NCBI RefSeq assembly: GCF_900101625.1 | Contig: NZ_FMYZ01000001.1 | Span: 1,210,304 to 1,274,303, forward strand | Direction: 5' to 3' | DNA from: Cupriavidus sp. YR651 | GTDB taxonomy: Bacteria; Pseudomonadota; Gammaproteobacteria; Burkholderiales; Burkholderiaceae | DNA: 64,000 bases | Shown here: positions 1-7,670 of the stretch, piece by piece | Layout: each line of letters starts with the position of its first letter | Numbering within the stretch: the stretch's first letter is position 1 | Position numbers and translations under genes: made by a program | Notes under the pieces: generated by a model | The model's input: the letters and a program-made list of their open reading frames with translations, nothing else | The model's database searches: none | What the model was told of the DNA's origin: nothing

Positions 1-325
1 CGTGGCGGCCCACCATCACGTTTTCCAGCGCGGTCATGTCGCCGAACAGGCGGATGTTCTGGAACGTACGGGCGATACCGGTCTTGGCCACTTCATGCAC
101 GGCGGTCGGCTGGTACGGCTTGCCGCCCAGCACGAACTCGCCGGAATCCGGCGTGTACAGGCCCGTGATCACGTTGAAGAACGTGGTCTTGCCGGCGCCG
201 TTCGGGCCAATCAGGCCATAGATCTCGCCCGGCTTGATCTGCAGGCCCACATCGGAGAGCGCCTGCAGGCCACCGAAACGCTTGTTGACCCCCTGTACGG
301 ACAGGAGGATATCGTTGTTGCTCAT
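1..325 (-). CDS. livG: Branched-chain amino-acid ABC transporter ATP-binding protein LivG (N-terminal part)
   Basis: This is the cytoplasmic ATPase of a LivFGHMK-type importer for leucine, isoleucine and valine. The visible 108 residues hold a Walker A motif GPNGAGKT at about residues 40-47 and a Q-loop (TFQN, Gln about 89). The C-terminal part with signature and Walker B motifs lies beyond the window edge. The ATG at 325 follows a strong AGGAGG-like ribosome site and lies 13 nt after the livM stop, so it is translated from the same minus-strand operon. Family assignment is firm; substrate range (LIV-I, or urea or other amides in related systems) is inferred from neighbours. Confidence 0.93.
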   Translation of the reverse strand, partial: MSNNDILLSVQGVNKRFGGLQALSDVGLQIKPGEIYGLIGPNGAGKTTFFNVITGLYTPDSGEFVLGGKPYQPTAVHEVAKTGIARTFQNIRLFGDMTALENVMVGRH

Positions 326-338
326 GTTGTCCTCCTGA

Positions 339-1493
339 TCAGAATCGGCCTACGCTGCCCGGCCGGCGCACCACCGGACGGTCTTCCTTGCGCGGCGACG
401 GCCAGATGCCCGCCGGGCGATACAGCATCACGACAACCAGTGCCAGGCCGAACAGGAGCTGGCGCAGCACTTCGGCGTCGACGACGACGTGACCGAACAG
501 GCCCGTCTGCATCGGCTCCGCCACCACGCGCAGCAACTCCTGGAAGCCCACCAGCAGGATGCCGCCCAGGATCACGCCCGGGATATGGCCCATGCCGCCG
601 AGCACCACGATGGCGAGGATGTAGATCGATTCCCACAGCGTGAACGATTCCGGCGACACAAAGCCCTGGAACGCGCCGAACACGGAGCCCGACACGCCGC
701 CGAACGACGCACCCATGGCGAACGCCAGCAGCTTGACGTTACGCGTGTTGATGCCCATCGCCTTGGCGGCGATTTCGTCTTCGCGGATCGCCACCCATGC
801 GCGGCCGATGCGGGAGTTCTGCAGGCGCAGGCAGATGAACACGATGACGATCACCAGCGCTACCAGCAGGTAGTAGTACATGAACACCGGCGTGAACTTG
901 AGCCCGAAGATCTCGTGCGACTTCGAGAAATCGAAGCCGAAAATATGGACCGGGTCCACCGCGGTGATGCCCTTGGGACCGTTCGTGATGTTCAACGGGC
1001 GGTCCAGGTTGTTCATGAAGATCCGGATGATTTCACCGAAGCCCAGCGTCACGATGGCGAGGTAATCGCCCCGCAGCTTGAGCGTCGGCGCCCCGAGCAG
1101 CACGCCGAACGTGGCCGCCACACACACGGTGAGCGGTATCACGAACCACATCGACAAGTGCAGGCCGTTGGGGAACAACTGGTGGATCCACTCGAACTGG
1201 TTGGCCAGGTGCGGCGAGCCGAGCAGCGCCATCAGGTACGCGCCCACCGCGTAGAACGCGATGTAGCCCAGATCAAGCAGGCCGGCAAAGCCGACCACGA
1301 TGTTCAGGCCCAGCGCCAGCATGATGTAGAGCAGCGCGAAGTCCAGCACGCGCACCCAGTAGTTGCCGCCGAAGGTCTGCACGAAGAACGGGGCGCACAG
1401 GGCGACCACCAGGAAGGCCATCAGCGCGGCGAGGGTCTTGGCCGGAACGCGGGACGGTGCCGCGACGGCCGTGGATGGAATCGGAGTATTCAT
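339..1493 (-). CDS. livM: Branched-chain amino-acid ABC transporter permease LivM
   Basis: Inner-membrane permease of 384 residues with about ten hydrophobic segments. The stretch RAWVAIREDEIAAKAMG is the cytoplasmic coupling loop that contacts the LivG/LivF ATPases. I chose the ATG at 1493 because GAGGAG precedes it closely; an upstream in-frame ATG at 1559 would run into livH coding sequence. The stop is 13 nt before livG and the start is 13 nt after the livH stop, which is tight operon packing. LivM proteins usually run from 300 to over 400 residues, so length is normal. Confidence 0.94.
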   Translation of the reverse strand: MNTPIPSTAVAAPSRVPAKTLAALMAFLVVALCAPFFVQTFGGNYWVRVLDFALLYIMLALGLNIVVGFAGLLDLGYIAFYAVGAYLMALLGSPHLANQFEWIHQLFPNGLHLSMWFVIPLTVCVAATFGVLLGAPTLKLRGDYLAIVTLGFGEIIRIFMNNLDRPLNITNGPKGITAVDPVHIFGFDFSKSHEIFGLKFTPVFMYYYLLVALVIVIVFICLRLQNSRIGRAWVAIREDEIAAKAMGINTRNVKLLAFAMGASFGGVSGSVFGAFQGFVSPESFTLWESIYILAIVVLGGMGHIPGVILGGILLVGFQELLRVVAEPMQTGLFGHVVVDAEVLRQLLFGLALVVVMLYRPAGIWPSPRKEDRPVVRRPGSVGRF

Positions 1494-1506
1494 GGATTCG
1501 CTCTCC

Positions 1507-2442
1507 TCAGGCACGGTCTGCGACACGTTCGCCCATGATGCCGGACGGACGGAAGACAAGTACGGTAATCAGCACGATGAAGGCGAAGACGTCCTGGTAG
1601 TTCGAGCCGAACACGCCATTGGTCAGGTCGCCGATATAGCCGGCGCCCAGTGCCTCGATCAGGCCCAGCAGCATGCCGCCGACCATCGCGCCGGCCAGGT
1701 TGCCGATGCCGCCCAGCACCGCGGCGGTGAACGCCTTCAGGCCGGGGATGAAGCCCATGTAGAAGTGGGCGTTACCGTAGTTGGTGGCCATCATCACGCC
1801 CGCCAGCGCCGCCAGCGTGGCGCCGATCATGAACGTGGCCGAGATCACGAAGTTGGGGTTCACGCCCATCAGGCCCGCCACCTTCTGGTTCTCGGCGGTG
1901 GCGCGCATCGCGCGGCCGAGCTTGGTGCGGTTGACCAGGGCCAGCAGGCCGGCCATGACCATCACGGCCAGGCCGATGATGACCATTTCCTTGCCGGTGA
2001 TGGTGGCGCCGGTGGAGCCGATATCGATCGGTTCGGACGGCAGCAGCTGCGGGAACGTCAGCGGGTTGCGCGACCAGATCAGCATCCCCATGGTCTGGAG
2101 GATGATCGAAACGCCGATCGCGGTGATCAGCGGGGCCAGCCGGGGCGCATTGCGCAACGGTCGGTAGGCCACGCGCTCAATCGTGTAGGCAAGGACTGCA
2201 CAGACGGGCATGGCGATCAGCGTGGCGATCACCAGCGTCAGCCATTCGGGCAGACCGGGCGCGAATTTCTGCAGCCCAAGGATCGCTGACAAAGCGGTCA
2301 GCGCGCCAATCATCAGGACGTCGCCGTGTGCGAAGTTGATGATGCCCAGAATGCCGTAGACCATGGTGTAGCCCAGTGCGATCAGCGCGTAGATGCTGCC
2401 GAGCACCAGACCGTTCACGATCTGCTGGATAAAGATATCCAT
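1507..2442 (-). CDS. livH: Branched-chain amino-acid ABC transporter permease LivH
   Basis: Second inner-membrane permease of the importer, 311 residues, with the typical N-terminus (ALGYTMVYGILGIINFAHGD) and the coupling loop GRAMRATAENQKVAGLMGV. It pairs with LivM to form the channel. It is separated from livK by 216 nt that contain a terminator-like hairpin, so its expression probably depends on read-through from livK or on an internal promoter that I could not identify. Start is the ATG at 2442. Confidence 0.94.
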   Translation of the reverse strand: MDIFIQQIVNGLVLGSIYALIALGYTMVYGILGIINFAHGDVLMIGALTALSAILGLQKFAPGLPEWLTLVIATLIAMPVCAVLAYTIERVAYRPLRNAPRLAPLITAIGVSIILQTMGMLIWSRNPLTFPQLLPSEPIDIGSTGATITGKEMVIIGLAVMVMAGLLALVNRTKLGRAMRATAENQKVAGLMGVNPNFVISATFMIGATLAALAGVMMATNYGNAHFYMGFIPGLKAFTAAVLGGIGNLAGAMVGGMLLGLIEALGAGYIGDLTNGVFGSNYQDVFAFIVLITVLVFRPSGIMGERVADRA

Positions 2443-2599
2443 GAAAACTCCTGCTTCAGCCCCGCTCCGGTCGGCATGGTGTGGATGCCGCTGGTGGGAC
2501 GGTAATGTTGGATAGGTCGGGTAGTGTGGTGAGGTGGCTGGTGTGCTGCCCGCCCTGTTCCATCCATGGTAAGGATGCTGTTAACACGTTGGCGAGACT

Positions 2600-2637
2600 A
2601 AAAAGAACGGCACCGCAATGTCTTCACGGTGCCGTTC
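2600..2637 (-). terminator. Intercistronic hairpin between livK and livH
   Basis: A perfect 11-bp stem (2605-2615 with 2627-2637) encloses an 11-nt loop and is followed on the minus strand by a run of five T. It lies just after the livK stop and before livH. In binding-protein operons such hairpins often let the binding protein be made in excess over the permeases; that role is inferred here. Confidence 0.75.
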
Positions 2638-2658
2638 GGATGGGCCGGTAAGCCCTGA

Positions 2659-3867
2659 TTACATCTTCACGACGTCGAGGACGGACTTCTTCTTGTCCTT
2701 GTACTCGTACAGCGTGATGGTGCCTTCCTTCATGTCGCCCTTCTCGTCGAAGGCGATGTTGCCGATCACGCCCTTGTAGTTCGTCTTGGGCATTTCGGCC
2801 AGGATGGCCGCCGGCTCGGTCGAGTTGGCGCGCTTCATGGCGTCAACGACGACCATCACGGCGTCATAGGTGAACGGGGCGTAGATCTGCACCGGGGCGT
2901 TGAAACGAGCCTGGTAGCGCTTCTCGAAATCGGCGCCGGTTTCCATCTTCGACAGGGCCAGGCCAGCTTCCGAGCAGATGATGTTGGACACGGCATCGCC
3001 GGCCAGCTCAGCCACCTTGTCGGTACATACGCCGTCGCCGCCAACGATCTTGGACGAAATGCCCAGTTCCCTGGCTTGCTTGGCGAACGGGCCGCCGGTG
3101 GCGTCCATGCCGCCGTACATGATCACGTCCGGCTTCTTGCCCTTGATCTTGGTCAGAATGGCCTTGAAGTCGGTAGCCTTGTCGTTGGTGGCTTCACGCG
3201 CCACCACGTTCACGCCTGCCGCCTTGGCGGTCTTCTCGAACTCGTCGGCCAGGCCCTTGCCGTAGGCGGTGGCATCGTCAACGATGGCCACGCTCTTGGC
3301 GTGCAGGCTCTTGGCGGCGTAGTTGGCCAGCGCCGGACCCTGCTGGGCATCGGTGGCCACCACGCGGAAGGTGGTCTTGAAGCCTTGCTTGGTGTAGTCA
3401 GGGTTGGTCGACGACGGCGAGATCTGGACGATGCCGGCATCGCTATAGATCTTGGAGGCCGGGATCGATACGCCCGAGTTCAGGTGGCCGACCACGGCCG
3501 CGACCTTCGCGTCCACCAACTTCTGCGCCACGGCGGTGCCGGTCTTCGGGTCGCCCGCGTCGTCTTCGCCGACCAGTTCGAGCTTGATCTTCTTGCCGTT
3601 GATTTCCAGGCCGGCCTTGTTGACTTCTTCAACGGCCAGGCGGGCGCCGTTCTCGTTGTCCTTGCCAAGGTGAGCGATGCCGCCCGTCAGCGGTGCCGCG
3701 TGGCCGATCTTGACGACGGTTTCGCCACCGCCAGCGGCTGCGGGGGCAGCGGCTGCAGCAGGTGCCGATGCTGCCGCATCAGCCGGCTTTTCTTCCTTCT
3801 TGCCACATGCGGCGACCAGCGCCACTGCGGCCGCGATCGGCAGAATCTTGGCAAACGTGAATTGCAT
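2659..3867 (-). CDS. livK: Branched-chain amino-acid ABC transporter substrate-binding lipoprotein
   Basis: Periplasmic binding protein of the Leu/Ile/Val type, 402 residues. The N-terminus MQFTFAKILPIAAAV leads to a lipobox LVAAC, giving a predicted lipidated Cys21, followed by a charged segment and an Ala/Pro-rich linker of about 30 residues. The body has a periplasmic-binding fold (GHAAPLTGGIAHLGKDNENG; VVGHLNSGVSIPASKIY). I chose the ATG at 3867 because it has an AGGAG site and gives a proper signal peptide; the longer frame from 3924 adds an implausible leader. It is first gene of the livKHMG cluster and has its own promoter and palindrome upstream. Confidence 0.93.
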   Translation of the reverse strand: MQFTFAKILPIAAAVALVAACGKKEEKPADAAASAPAAAAAPAAAGGGETVVKIGHAAPLTGGIAHLGKDNENGARLAVEEVNKAGLEINGKKIKLELVGEDDAGDPKTGTAVAQKLVDAKVAAVVGHLNSGVSIPASKIYSDAGIVQISPSSTNPDYTKQGFKTTFRVVATDAQQGPALANYAAKSLHAKSVAIVDDATAYGKGLADEFEKTAKAAGVNVVAREATNDKATDFKAILTKIKGKKPDVIMYGGMDATGGPFAKQARELGISSKIVGGDGVCTDKVAELAGDAVSNIICSEAGLALSKMETGADFEKRYQARFNAPVQIYAPFTYDAVMVVVDAMKRANSTEPAAILAEMPKTNYKGVIGNIAFDEKGDMKEGTITLYEYKDKKKSVLDVVKM

Positions 3868-3945
3868 GAGTGATCTCCTAGGATTCACAAAAACAGGGAA
3901 ATAAACTGCGCCTCCCGGACGCACTCCCTGGACCGCCCTTGTTTA

Positions 3946-3960
3946 GTTTCAATTTGAAAC
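3946..3960. promoter_or_regulatory. Palindromic operator candidate at the livK transcription start
   Basis: The sequence GTTTCAATTTGAAAC is an inverted repeat with two 7-bp arms around one central base. It begins 6 bp downstream of the predicted livK -10 box, so it would cover the transcription start, a position typical of repressor sites. The regulator is unknown. Confidence 0.55.
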
Positions 3961-3966
3961 GCGCGC

Positions 3967-3994
3967 ATTGTATCCCCTTTCTTTGCAGATGCAA
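3967..3994 (-). promoter_or_regulatory. Sigma-70-type promoter of livK
   Basis: Read on the minus strand, TTGCAT (3994-3989) and TACAAT (3972-3967) are separated by 16 bp. Each box matches the consensus at four or five of six positions. The predicted start lies near 3960, about 93 nt before the livK ATG. Confidence 0.65.
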
Positions 3995-4579
3995 TATGCG
4001 ACGCAACAACCTGAACCATTTACCCACCAAATGAGCTAGGGAATTTCCCCAATGCACAGATTGGGGCAATCTCCGCCCATTCGGCGGACCCGTCCTTTAC
4101 CCTTACAAGAATCGTGCCTAGGGCCCGGCGGGGCCTCATGCGGCACCAATTAAGCCGCGTCGGCGCCACCCATAATGACACGTTATTAATTAGGTATTTC
4201 ATTTCAATTACCGGGCAACTTCTCTAATGTGCAGAATGTAGCGTCGCACCATAATAGGGAAAACCCCATTCTCGGGGATTACCCTGATATTGTCTGGGTG
4301 TTAAGACAGGTATTGAAAAGCAAATCGGCGGGATACGGGTTTCCGGGCGGGAAATGTCTGTAGCCAGCAATCGTCCGCGCGCAGACCCTATACGCCATGC
4401 GCACCGGGACCGTGCAACGGAGCGGACTGCTCAGGCACTGGAAAAACGGGGAAAGAGGAAGGACTGCGGGCGAGGCCGCGTTGGCGGTGATGCCGAGGGT
4501 GACGCAGAGGGTGGCTACAGCGGGATGCGGCGGAAGGATCGCGGACGTTGCCGCCAGGGCAACGTCCGGGTCGCGAAGA
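3995..4579. other. Noncoding region between livK promoter and ispH
   Basis: I see no convincing gene here; the open frames are shadows without ribosome sites or family resemblance. The part from about 4140 to 4330 is clearly richer in A+T than its surroundings. It contains several short inverted repeats, for example CCCCAAT/ATTGGGG at 4047-4066, and two degenerate copies (about 73% identical over 26 nt) at 4039-4064 and 4213-4239. These could be regulator sites for livK or remnants of a noncoding RNA. Confidence 0.4.
4542..4568 (-). terminator. Stable hairpin downstream of ispH
   Basis: A perfect 11-bp stem (4542-4552 with 4558-4568) and 5-nt loop lies 11 nt after the ispH stop. It lacks a following T run, so it may be a mRNA-stabilising hairpin or a Rho-assisted end rather than an intrinsic terminator. 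Confidence 0.5.
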
Positions 4580-5572
4580 TCAGGACTTCACGGACACGCT
4601 GGCAAGGCCGCGCGGCAGCGGGAAGGACATGTTTTCCTCCACGCCTTCCAGCGCGCGCACGTTCTTGATGCCAAACGTACGCAGGCGCTCGACGATGGCC
4701 TGGGCCAGCGCCTCCGGCGCCGAAGCGCCGGCGGTCAGGCCGATGCGGCGCTTGCCCGCCACCCACTCGGGTTTGAGCTGCTCCGGATCGTCGATCATGT
4801 AGGCAGGTACGCCCAGACGGTCCGCCAGTTCGCGCAGGCGGTTGGAGTTGGAGCTGTTCGGGCTGCCCACCACGATCACGACTTCCACCTGCGGCGCCAT
4901 GAACTTCACGGCGTCTTGCCGGTTCTGCGTGGCGTAGCAGATGTCCTGCTTCTTGGGCTCGCGGATCTCGGGGAAGCGCGCCTTCAGCGCGGCCACGATC
5001 TCGGCGGTCTCGTCCACGGACAGCGTGGTCTGCGTGACGTAGGCCAGTTGCAGCGGATCGCGCACGGCCAGCTGATTCACGTCCTCGACCGACTCCACCA
5101 GCAGCATGCCCAGCTCGGACTGGCCCATCGTGCCTTCGACCTCGGGATGCCCCTTGTGGCCGATCATGATGATCTCGCAGCCCTCGGCGCGCATCTTCCC
5201 GACTTCCACGTGCACCTTGGTCACCAGCGGGCAGGTGGCGTCAAACACGTTCAGGCCGCGCGCAGTGGCATCGGCACGTACTTCCTTGGAGACCCCGTGG
5301 GCGCTGAAGATGACGGTCGATCCCTCGGGCACCTCGTCAAGTTCGTCCACGAAGACGGCGCCCTTGCGGCGCAGGTCGGCCACCACGTAGGCGTTGTGGA
5401 CGATCTCGTGGCGCACGTAGATCGGCGCACCAAACCGGGACAGGGCGCGCTCGACGATCTCGATCGCGCGGTCCACGCCGGCACAGAAGCCGCGCGGTTG
5501 CGCCATCAGGATCTCGGCGTCGCTGGAGATGGTCATTTCGTGCATGCGGTGGTCCGACTCGACGACTGACAT
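4580..5572 (-). CDS. ispH: 4-hydroxy-3-methylbut-2-enyl diphosphate reductase IspH
   Basis: Last enzyme of the methylerythritol phosphate pathway: reduces HMBPP to isopentenyl and dimethylallyl diphosphate with a [4Fe-4S] cluster. The three cluster cysteines are visible at about Cys30 ([11 protein letters not shown]), Cys113 (DATCPLVTK) and Cys212 ([10 protein letters not shown]); the substrate-site motif SSNSNR is near 240. With the ATG at 5572 the protein has 330 residues; its start shares one base with the fkpB stop (TGATG), arguing for translational coupling. A later ATG at 5545 is possible and would remove nine residues. Confidence 0.95.
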   Translation of the reverse strand: MSVVESDHRMHEMTISSDAEILMAQPRGFCAGVDRAIEIVERALSRFGAPIYVRHEIVHNAYVVADLRRKGAVFVDELDEVPEGSTVIFSAHGVSKEVRADATARGLNVFDATCPLVTKVHVEVGKMRAEGCEIIMIGHKGHPEVEGTMGQSELGMLLVESVEDVNQLAVRDPLQLAYVTQTTLSVDETAEIVAALKARFPEIREPKKQDICYATQNRQDAVKFMAPQVEVVIVVGSPNSSNSNRLRELADRLGVPAYMIDDPEQLKPEWVAGKRRIGLTAGASAPEALAQAIVERLRTFGIKNVRALEGVEENMSFPLPRGLASVSVKS

Positions 5573-6063
5573 CAGAGAATTCCGATCAACTGGACGTCGA
5601 ACAAGATGGTCTGTCCGGCCAGTGGGTGGTTGAAATCGAACAATGCCGCGGTGTCTCCGAATTCCTTGAGCACGCCGGCGTACTTCCCGCCGCCAGGTGC
5701 ATTGAATTCGACCAGATCGCCTGGCGAATAGTCTTCCTCGAACGAACTGTTCTCGCGCAGCGTGGCCAGCGAAACCCACTGCAGCAATTCAGGATTGCGC
5801 GGCCCGAACGCATGCTCGGGCGCCAGGCGATAGGTCGTGCGCTCGCCCTCGGGCATGCCGAGCAGGGCCTGTTCCAGCGTAGGGGCCAACTGGCCCTGGC
5901 CGAGCAGCAACGTGGCGGGCTTTTCCTCGAACGTGCTCACGACTTCGGTGCCGTTCTCGAGGGCGATACTGTAGTGAAGCGTCAGGAACGAGTCCGCCCC
6001 GACAGTCTTGCGGGCAGCCGCGTCGCCGCCTGCCGCTTCCGACGCAAAAGTTTGCAGATTCAT
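5572..6063 (-). CDS. fkpB: FKBP-type peptidyl-prolyl cis-trans isomerase (SlpA/FkpB-like)
   Basis: Cytoplasmic prolyl isomerase and chaperone of the SlyD/SlpA group, 163 residues. The FKBP core is split by the insert-in-flap region, with the segments [30 protein letters not shown] and [15 protein letters not shown]. It lacks the His-rich metal-binding tail of SlyD, which fits FkpB. The gene pair fkpB-ispH is also adjacent in enterobacteria. The start is the ATG at 6063; about 20 residues precede the FKBP core. Confidence 0.9.
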   Translation of the reverse strand: MNLQTFASEAAGGDAAARKTVGADSFLTLHYSIALENGTEVVSTFEEKPATLLLGQGQLAPTLEQALLGMPEGERTTYRLAPEHAFGPRNPELLQWVSLATLRENSSFEEDYSPGDLVEFNAPGGGKYAGVLKEFGDTAALFDFNHPLAGQTILFDVQLIGIL

Positions 6064-6179
6064 GGGTGCTCAACCGGTCAACAACCCGTATTGTATTCGA
6101 CTGGACCAACCGACGCCGACGCGCCGCCCTCCGTGTCGCCATCCTGCCGCCAAGTGTGGCGCTGAACGGAGACGATTCG

Positions 6180-6947
6180 ATGTCAATTCCCCAATGGCCC
6201 GCCTGCGAGCGGCCGCGCGAAAAACTGCTGAAATCCGGCGCCAGCGCGCTGTCCGACGCCGAATTGCTGGCCGTCTTCCTGCGCGTGGGCAGCGCGGGCA
6301 AAAACGCTGTCGATCTGGCCCGTGAACTCCTGACGAGCTTTGGATCGCTGACGCAGCTATTCGCCGCGGATGGCGATGCCCTTGCCGGCGTCAAGGGCAT
6401 GGGTGCAGTGAAGTACGCACAGTTGCGGGTCGTGCCGGAGCTGGCGCGGCGATCGCTGGCGGAAACGCTCAAGGAATCCGGGGGGCTCGATTCGTCTCGC
6501 GCGGTCCGCGCCTACCTGCGGCTGACGCTGGCCCACCTGCCCTATGAAGTCTTCCACTGCCTCTACCTGGATTCCCGCTACCGGCTGCTGGCCAGCGTGG
6601 AACTGGCGCGCGGGTCGCTGCGCGAAGCCGTGGTCTACCCGCGCGAAGTGGCCCGCGAGGCCCTGGTGCACAACGCCGCCTACGTGATCGTGGCCCACAA
6701 CCACCCGGGCGGGGAAGCCGTGCCAAGCCGCAGCGATCTCACCAGCACACGGGCCCTGGCACGGACGCTGTCCGTGCTGGACATCGAGCTGCTGGACCAT
6801 TACATTGTCGCCGGCAGCGATATCTACTCGTTCGCAGAGCATGACCGGCTCCCCTCGCCTCACTCGCGTGACGCAAGCGGCACGGCGCAACACCTCCTTC
6901 CGAAAAGTACGGAAGGCGTTGATCCGCCAATCGTTTCCGGTCTATAA
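6180..6947 (+). CDS. radC: RadC family JAB/MPN-domain protein
   Basis: RadC-type protein of 255 residues: an N-terminal helix-hairpin-helix region followed by a JAB1/MPN domain with the metal-site motif HNHPGGEAVPSRSD (HxH...D). The true biochemical role of RadC is unsettled; it was once linked to DNA repair. I chose the ATG at 6180 because GGAG precedes it and the sequence MSIPQWPACERPREKLL is the usual start. Compared with typical RadC proteins of about 225 residues, there is a C-terminal tail of roughly 30 residues after SFAEHDRL, encoded over the rpmB promoter. Confidence 0.92.
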   Translation: MSIPQWPACERPREKLLKSGASALSDAELLAVFLRVGSAGKNAVDLARELLTSFGSLTQLFAADGDALAGVKGMGAVKYAQLRVVPELARRSLAETLKESGGLDSSRAVRAYLRLTLAHLPYEVFHCLYLDSRYRLLASVELARGSLREAVVYPREVAREALVHNAAYVIVAHNHPGGEAVPSRSDLTSTRALARTLSVLDIELLDHYIVAGSDIYSFAEHDRLPSPHSRDASGTAQHLLPKSTEGVDPPIVSGL

Positions 6948-6948
6948 T
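6919..6948 (+). promoter_or_regulatory. Promoter of rpmB-rpmG inside the radC 3' end
   Basis: TTGATC (6919-6924) and TATAAT (6943-6948) are separated by 18 bp. The -10 box is a perfect match and overlaps the radC stop codon. The predicted start near 6955 leaves a leader of about 95 nt before rpmB, long enough for ribosomal-protein feedback. Confidence 0.7.
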
Positions 6949-7048
6949 GCTCGTTTTGCTGAAGTCTCAATCCGCTGCAGTCCGGGCCCGCGCGCCTTTT
7001 GTTGATCTGTTGCGAACATTGTCCACGAATAAGATTTAGGAGTGCTTC

Positions 7049-7282
7049 ATGGCACGCGTCTGTCAAGTGACCGGGAAAGCGCCGATGGTCGGCAACAACG
7101 TTTCCCACGCAAACAACAAGACCAAGCGCCGCTTTCTGCCCAACCTGCAGAATCGCCGCTTCTTCGTTGAATCGGAAAACCGCTGGGTGAGCCTGCGCGT
7201 CTCGAACGCCGGCCTGCGCCTGATCGACAAGAAAGGCATCGACTCCGTGCTCGCCGACCTGCGCGCACGCGGCGAAGTCTAA
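7049..7282 (+). CDS. rpmB: 50S ribosomal protein L28
   Basis: Large-subunit ribosomal protein of 77 residues, the usual length. The N-terminus [20 protein letters not shown] and the basic core [13 protein letters not shown] are diagnostic. TAGGAG lies before the ATG. It is followed after 17 nt by rpmG, an arrangement conserved in most proteobacteria. Confidence 0.98.
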   Translation: MARVCQVTGKAPMVGNNVSHANNKTKRRFLPNLQNRRFFVESENRWVSLRVSNAGLRLIDKKGIDSVLADLRARGEV

Positions 7283-7299
7283 ATAAGTAGGAGTACACC

Positions 7300-7470
7300 A
7301 TGGCCAGCAAAGGCGGACGCGACAAGATCAAGCTGGAATCGACCGCAGGTACGGGTCATTTCTACACGACCACCAAGAACAAGCGCACCATGCCGGAAAA
7401 GATGGAGATCTCGAAGTTCGATCCCGTCGCCCGCAAGCACGTGCCCTACAAGGAAACCAAGATCAAGTAA
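7300..7470 (+). CDS. rpmG: 50S ribosomal protein L33
   Basis: Large-subunit protein of 56 residues, with the sequence [19 protein letters not shown] at the start and the C-terminal block [17 protein letters not shown] typical of proteobacterial L33. It lacks the zinc-binding CxxC pairs, so it is the zinc-independent form. TAGGAG precedes the ATG and a strong terminator follows. Confidence 0.98.
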
Positions 7471-7490
7471 TTGATCCGGTTTTCTGGCAG

Positions 7491-7520
7491 AAAGCCCCGC
7501 TCCAAGCGGGGCTTTTTGTT
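7491..7520 (+). terminator. Intrinsic terminator of rpmB-rpmG
   Basis: An 11-bp stem (7491-7501 with 7505-7515) with the tight loop CCA ends in a T run. It lies 20 nt after the rpmG stop. Confidence 0.9.
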
Positions 7521-7670
7521 TTTGCGGCCGGCGGAAGCCCGCTCGAAGTTTGGGGTGACTACGCGGCAAACCCTTGCGCCACAAGGGATTGAGAGCACGC
7601 CGGGATGCATGCGGGTGTACACTTGCCAGCTTTCCCCAACGCTCTTTCGCCCCCACGCGATCCCTGCACC

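Noticed and set aside
4354-4668. Short open frames in the livK-ispH gap
   Set aside because: They lack ribosome sites, have Arg-rich shadow composition and run into ispH antisense.
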